NCBI GenBank assembly: GCA_946482365.1
Contig: CAMLQY010000025.1
Location: forward strand, 1-26,614
From: an uncultured Actinomycetes bacterium
GTDB taxonomy: Bacteria; Actinomycetota; Thermoleophilia; Solirubrobacterales; 70-9
Length of the DNA stretch: 26,614 nt
Direction of reading: 5' to 3'
In this document: in pieces, positions 26,529-26,614 of the stretch
How positions within the stretch are numbered: position 1 is the first letter of the stretch
Layout: each line of letters opens with the position of its first letter
The notes under the pieces: model-generated
What the model was told of the DNA's origin: nothing
Seen by the model: only the letters and a program-made list of their open reading frames with translations
Database searches by the model: none
Translations under genes and position numbers: made by a program

Positions 26529-26614
26529 CTAGATGAAGTACATCCCGGACCCGGCCGCCTCGGCCTCGCGGCGGGCGACTTCGGCGATCGTGGTCTGGCC
26601 GAAGACCTTGCGCA
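26529..26614 (-). CDS. C-terminal end of an unidentified protein (partial)
   Basis: On the minus strand the frame is open from the right edge to TAG at 26529-26531, encoding RKVFGQTTIAEVARREAEAA followed by GSGMYFI. High GC at third positions matches real genes here. The peptide is too short for me to assign a family. It points toward the cysK operon, with the plus-strand lipoprotein gene in between. Confidence 0.5.
   Translation of the reverse strand, partial: RKVFGQTTIAEVARREAEAAGSGMYFI

Noticed and set aside
26519..26563. GCGGCCGGG...CCCGGCCGC inverted repeat near the right edge
   Set aside because: It overlaps coding sequence, lacks a T-run, and GC-only matches of this size are common in this DNA.

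Overview
This window reads as chromosomal DNA of a very GC-rich actinobacterium (GC roughly 70% by eye). GTG starts are common and genes are packed tightly with ATGA and TGATG overlaps. The mix of menaquinone synthesis, a GatCAB amidotransferase, an actinobacterial DUF2304-type glycosyltransferase and PD40/TolB-like secreted proteins suggests class Thermoleophilia (Solirubrobacterales-like). That placement is inference; no rRNA or other phylogenetic marker is present. There are no tRNAs, rRNAs, CRISPR arrays or transposase genes.

Layout. (1) 1-4026, plus strand: menaquinone run menB (3' end only), menA, menC, menD. (2) 4028-8913, minus strand: ilvB, ilvN, isochorismate synthase (menF/entC type, the missing first men step), then a PD40 beta-propeller protein whose signal peptide is in a different frame from its body. 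(3) 9084-15301, envelope block: a UDP-sulfoquinovose synthase on the minus strand, divergent from two tandem GT39-like membrane glycosyltransferases, a DUF2304-GT2 fusion and a second PD40 protein. (4) 15307-16874, minus: type II NADH dehydrogenase and a small zinc-ribbon membrane protein, with a perfect 19-bp palindrome at the ndh promoter. (5) 16875-20518: a spacer with an orphan plus-strand terminator and a possible 29-aa ORF, then gatC-gatA-gatB (minus), preceded by a 110-bp inverted repeat. (6) 20522-24223, minus: four-helix membrane protein, folD, pcrA. (7) 24265-25955, minus: cysK-cysE, headed by a tiny ORF with one Cys codon. (8) 26023-26614: a lower-GC putative lipoprotein and the 3' end of an unidentified minus-strand gene.

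The most unusual content is not in a classical gene. A hairpin-forming repeat of about 91 bp occurs three times (191, 10821, 12269), plus a divergent relative at 8973. Two copies lie inside the coding sequences of the tandem GT39 paralogues, at the same protein position but in opposite orientations, and each adds 30 in-frame codons. Stem differences between copies are compensated on the other arm while the 30-nt loop is identical, so the element behaves like a structure-constrained, stop-free mobile palindrome.

A second window-wide pattern is a TANNNT hexamer exactly 6-8 nt before the start codon at nine probable transcript-first ORFs, while several operon-internal genes have Shine-Dalgarno sequences. 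This indicates widespread leaderless transcription. It also fixes some starts and supports the frameshift reading of the first PD40 gene and the Cys leader ORF.
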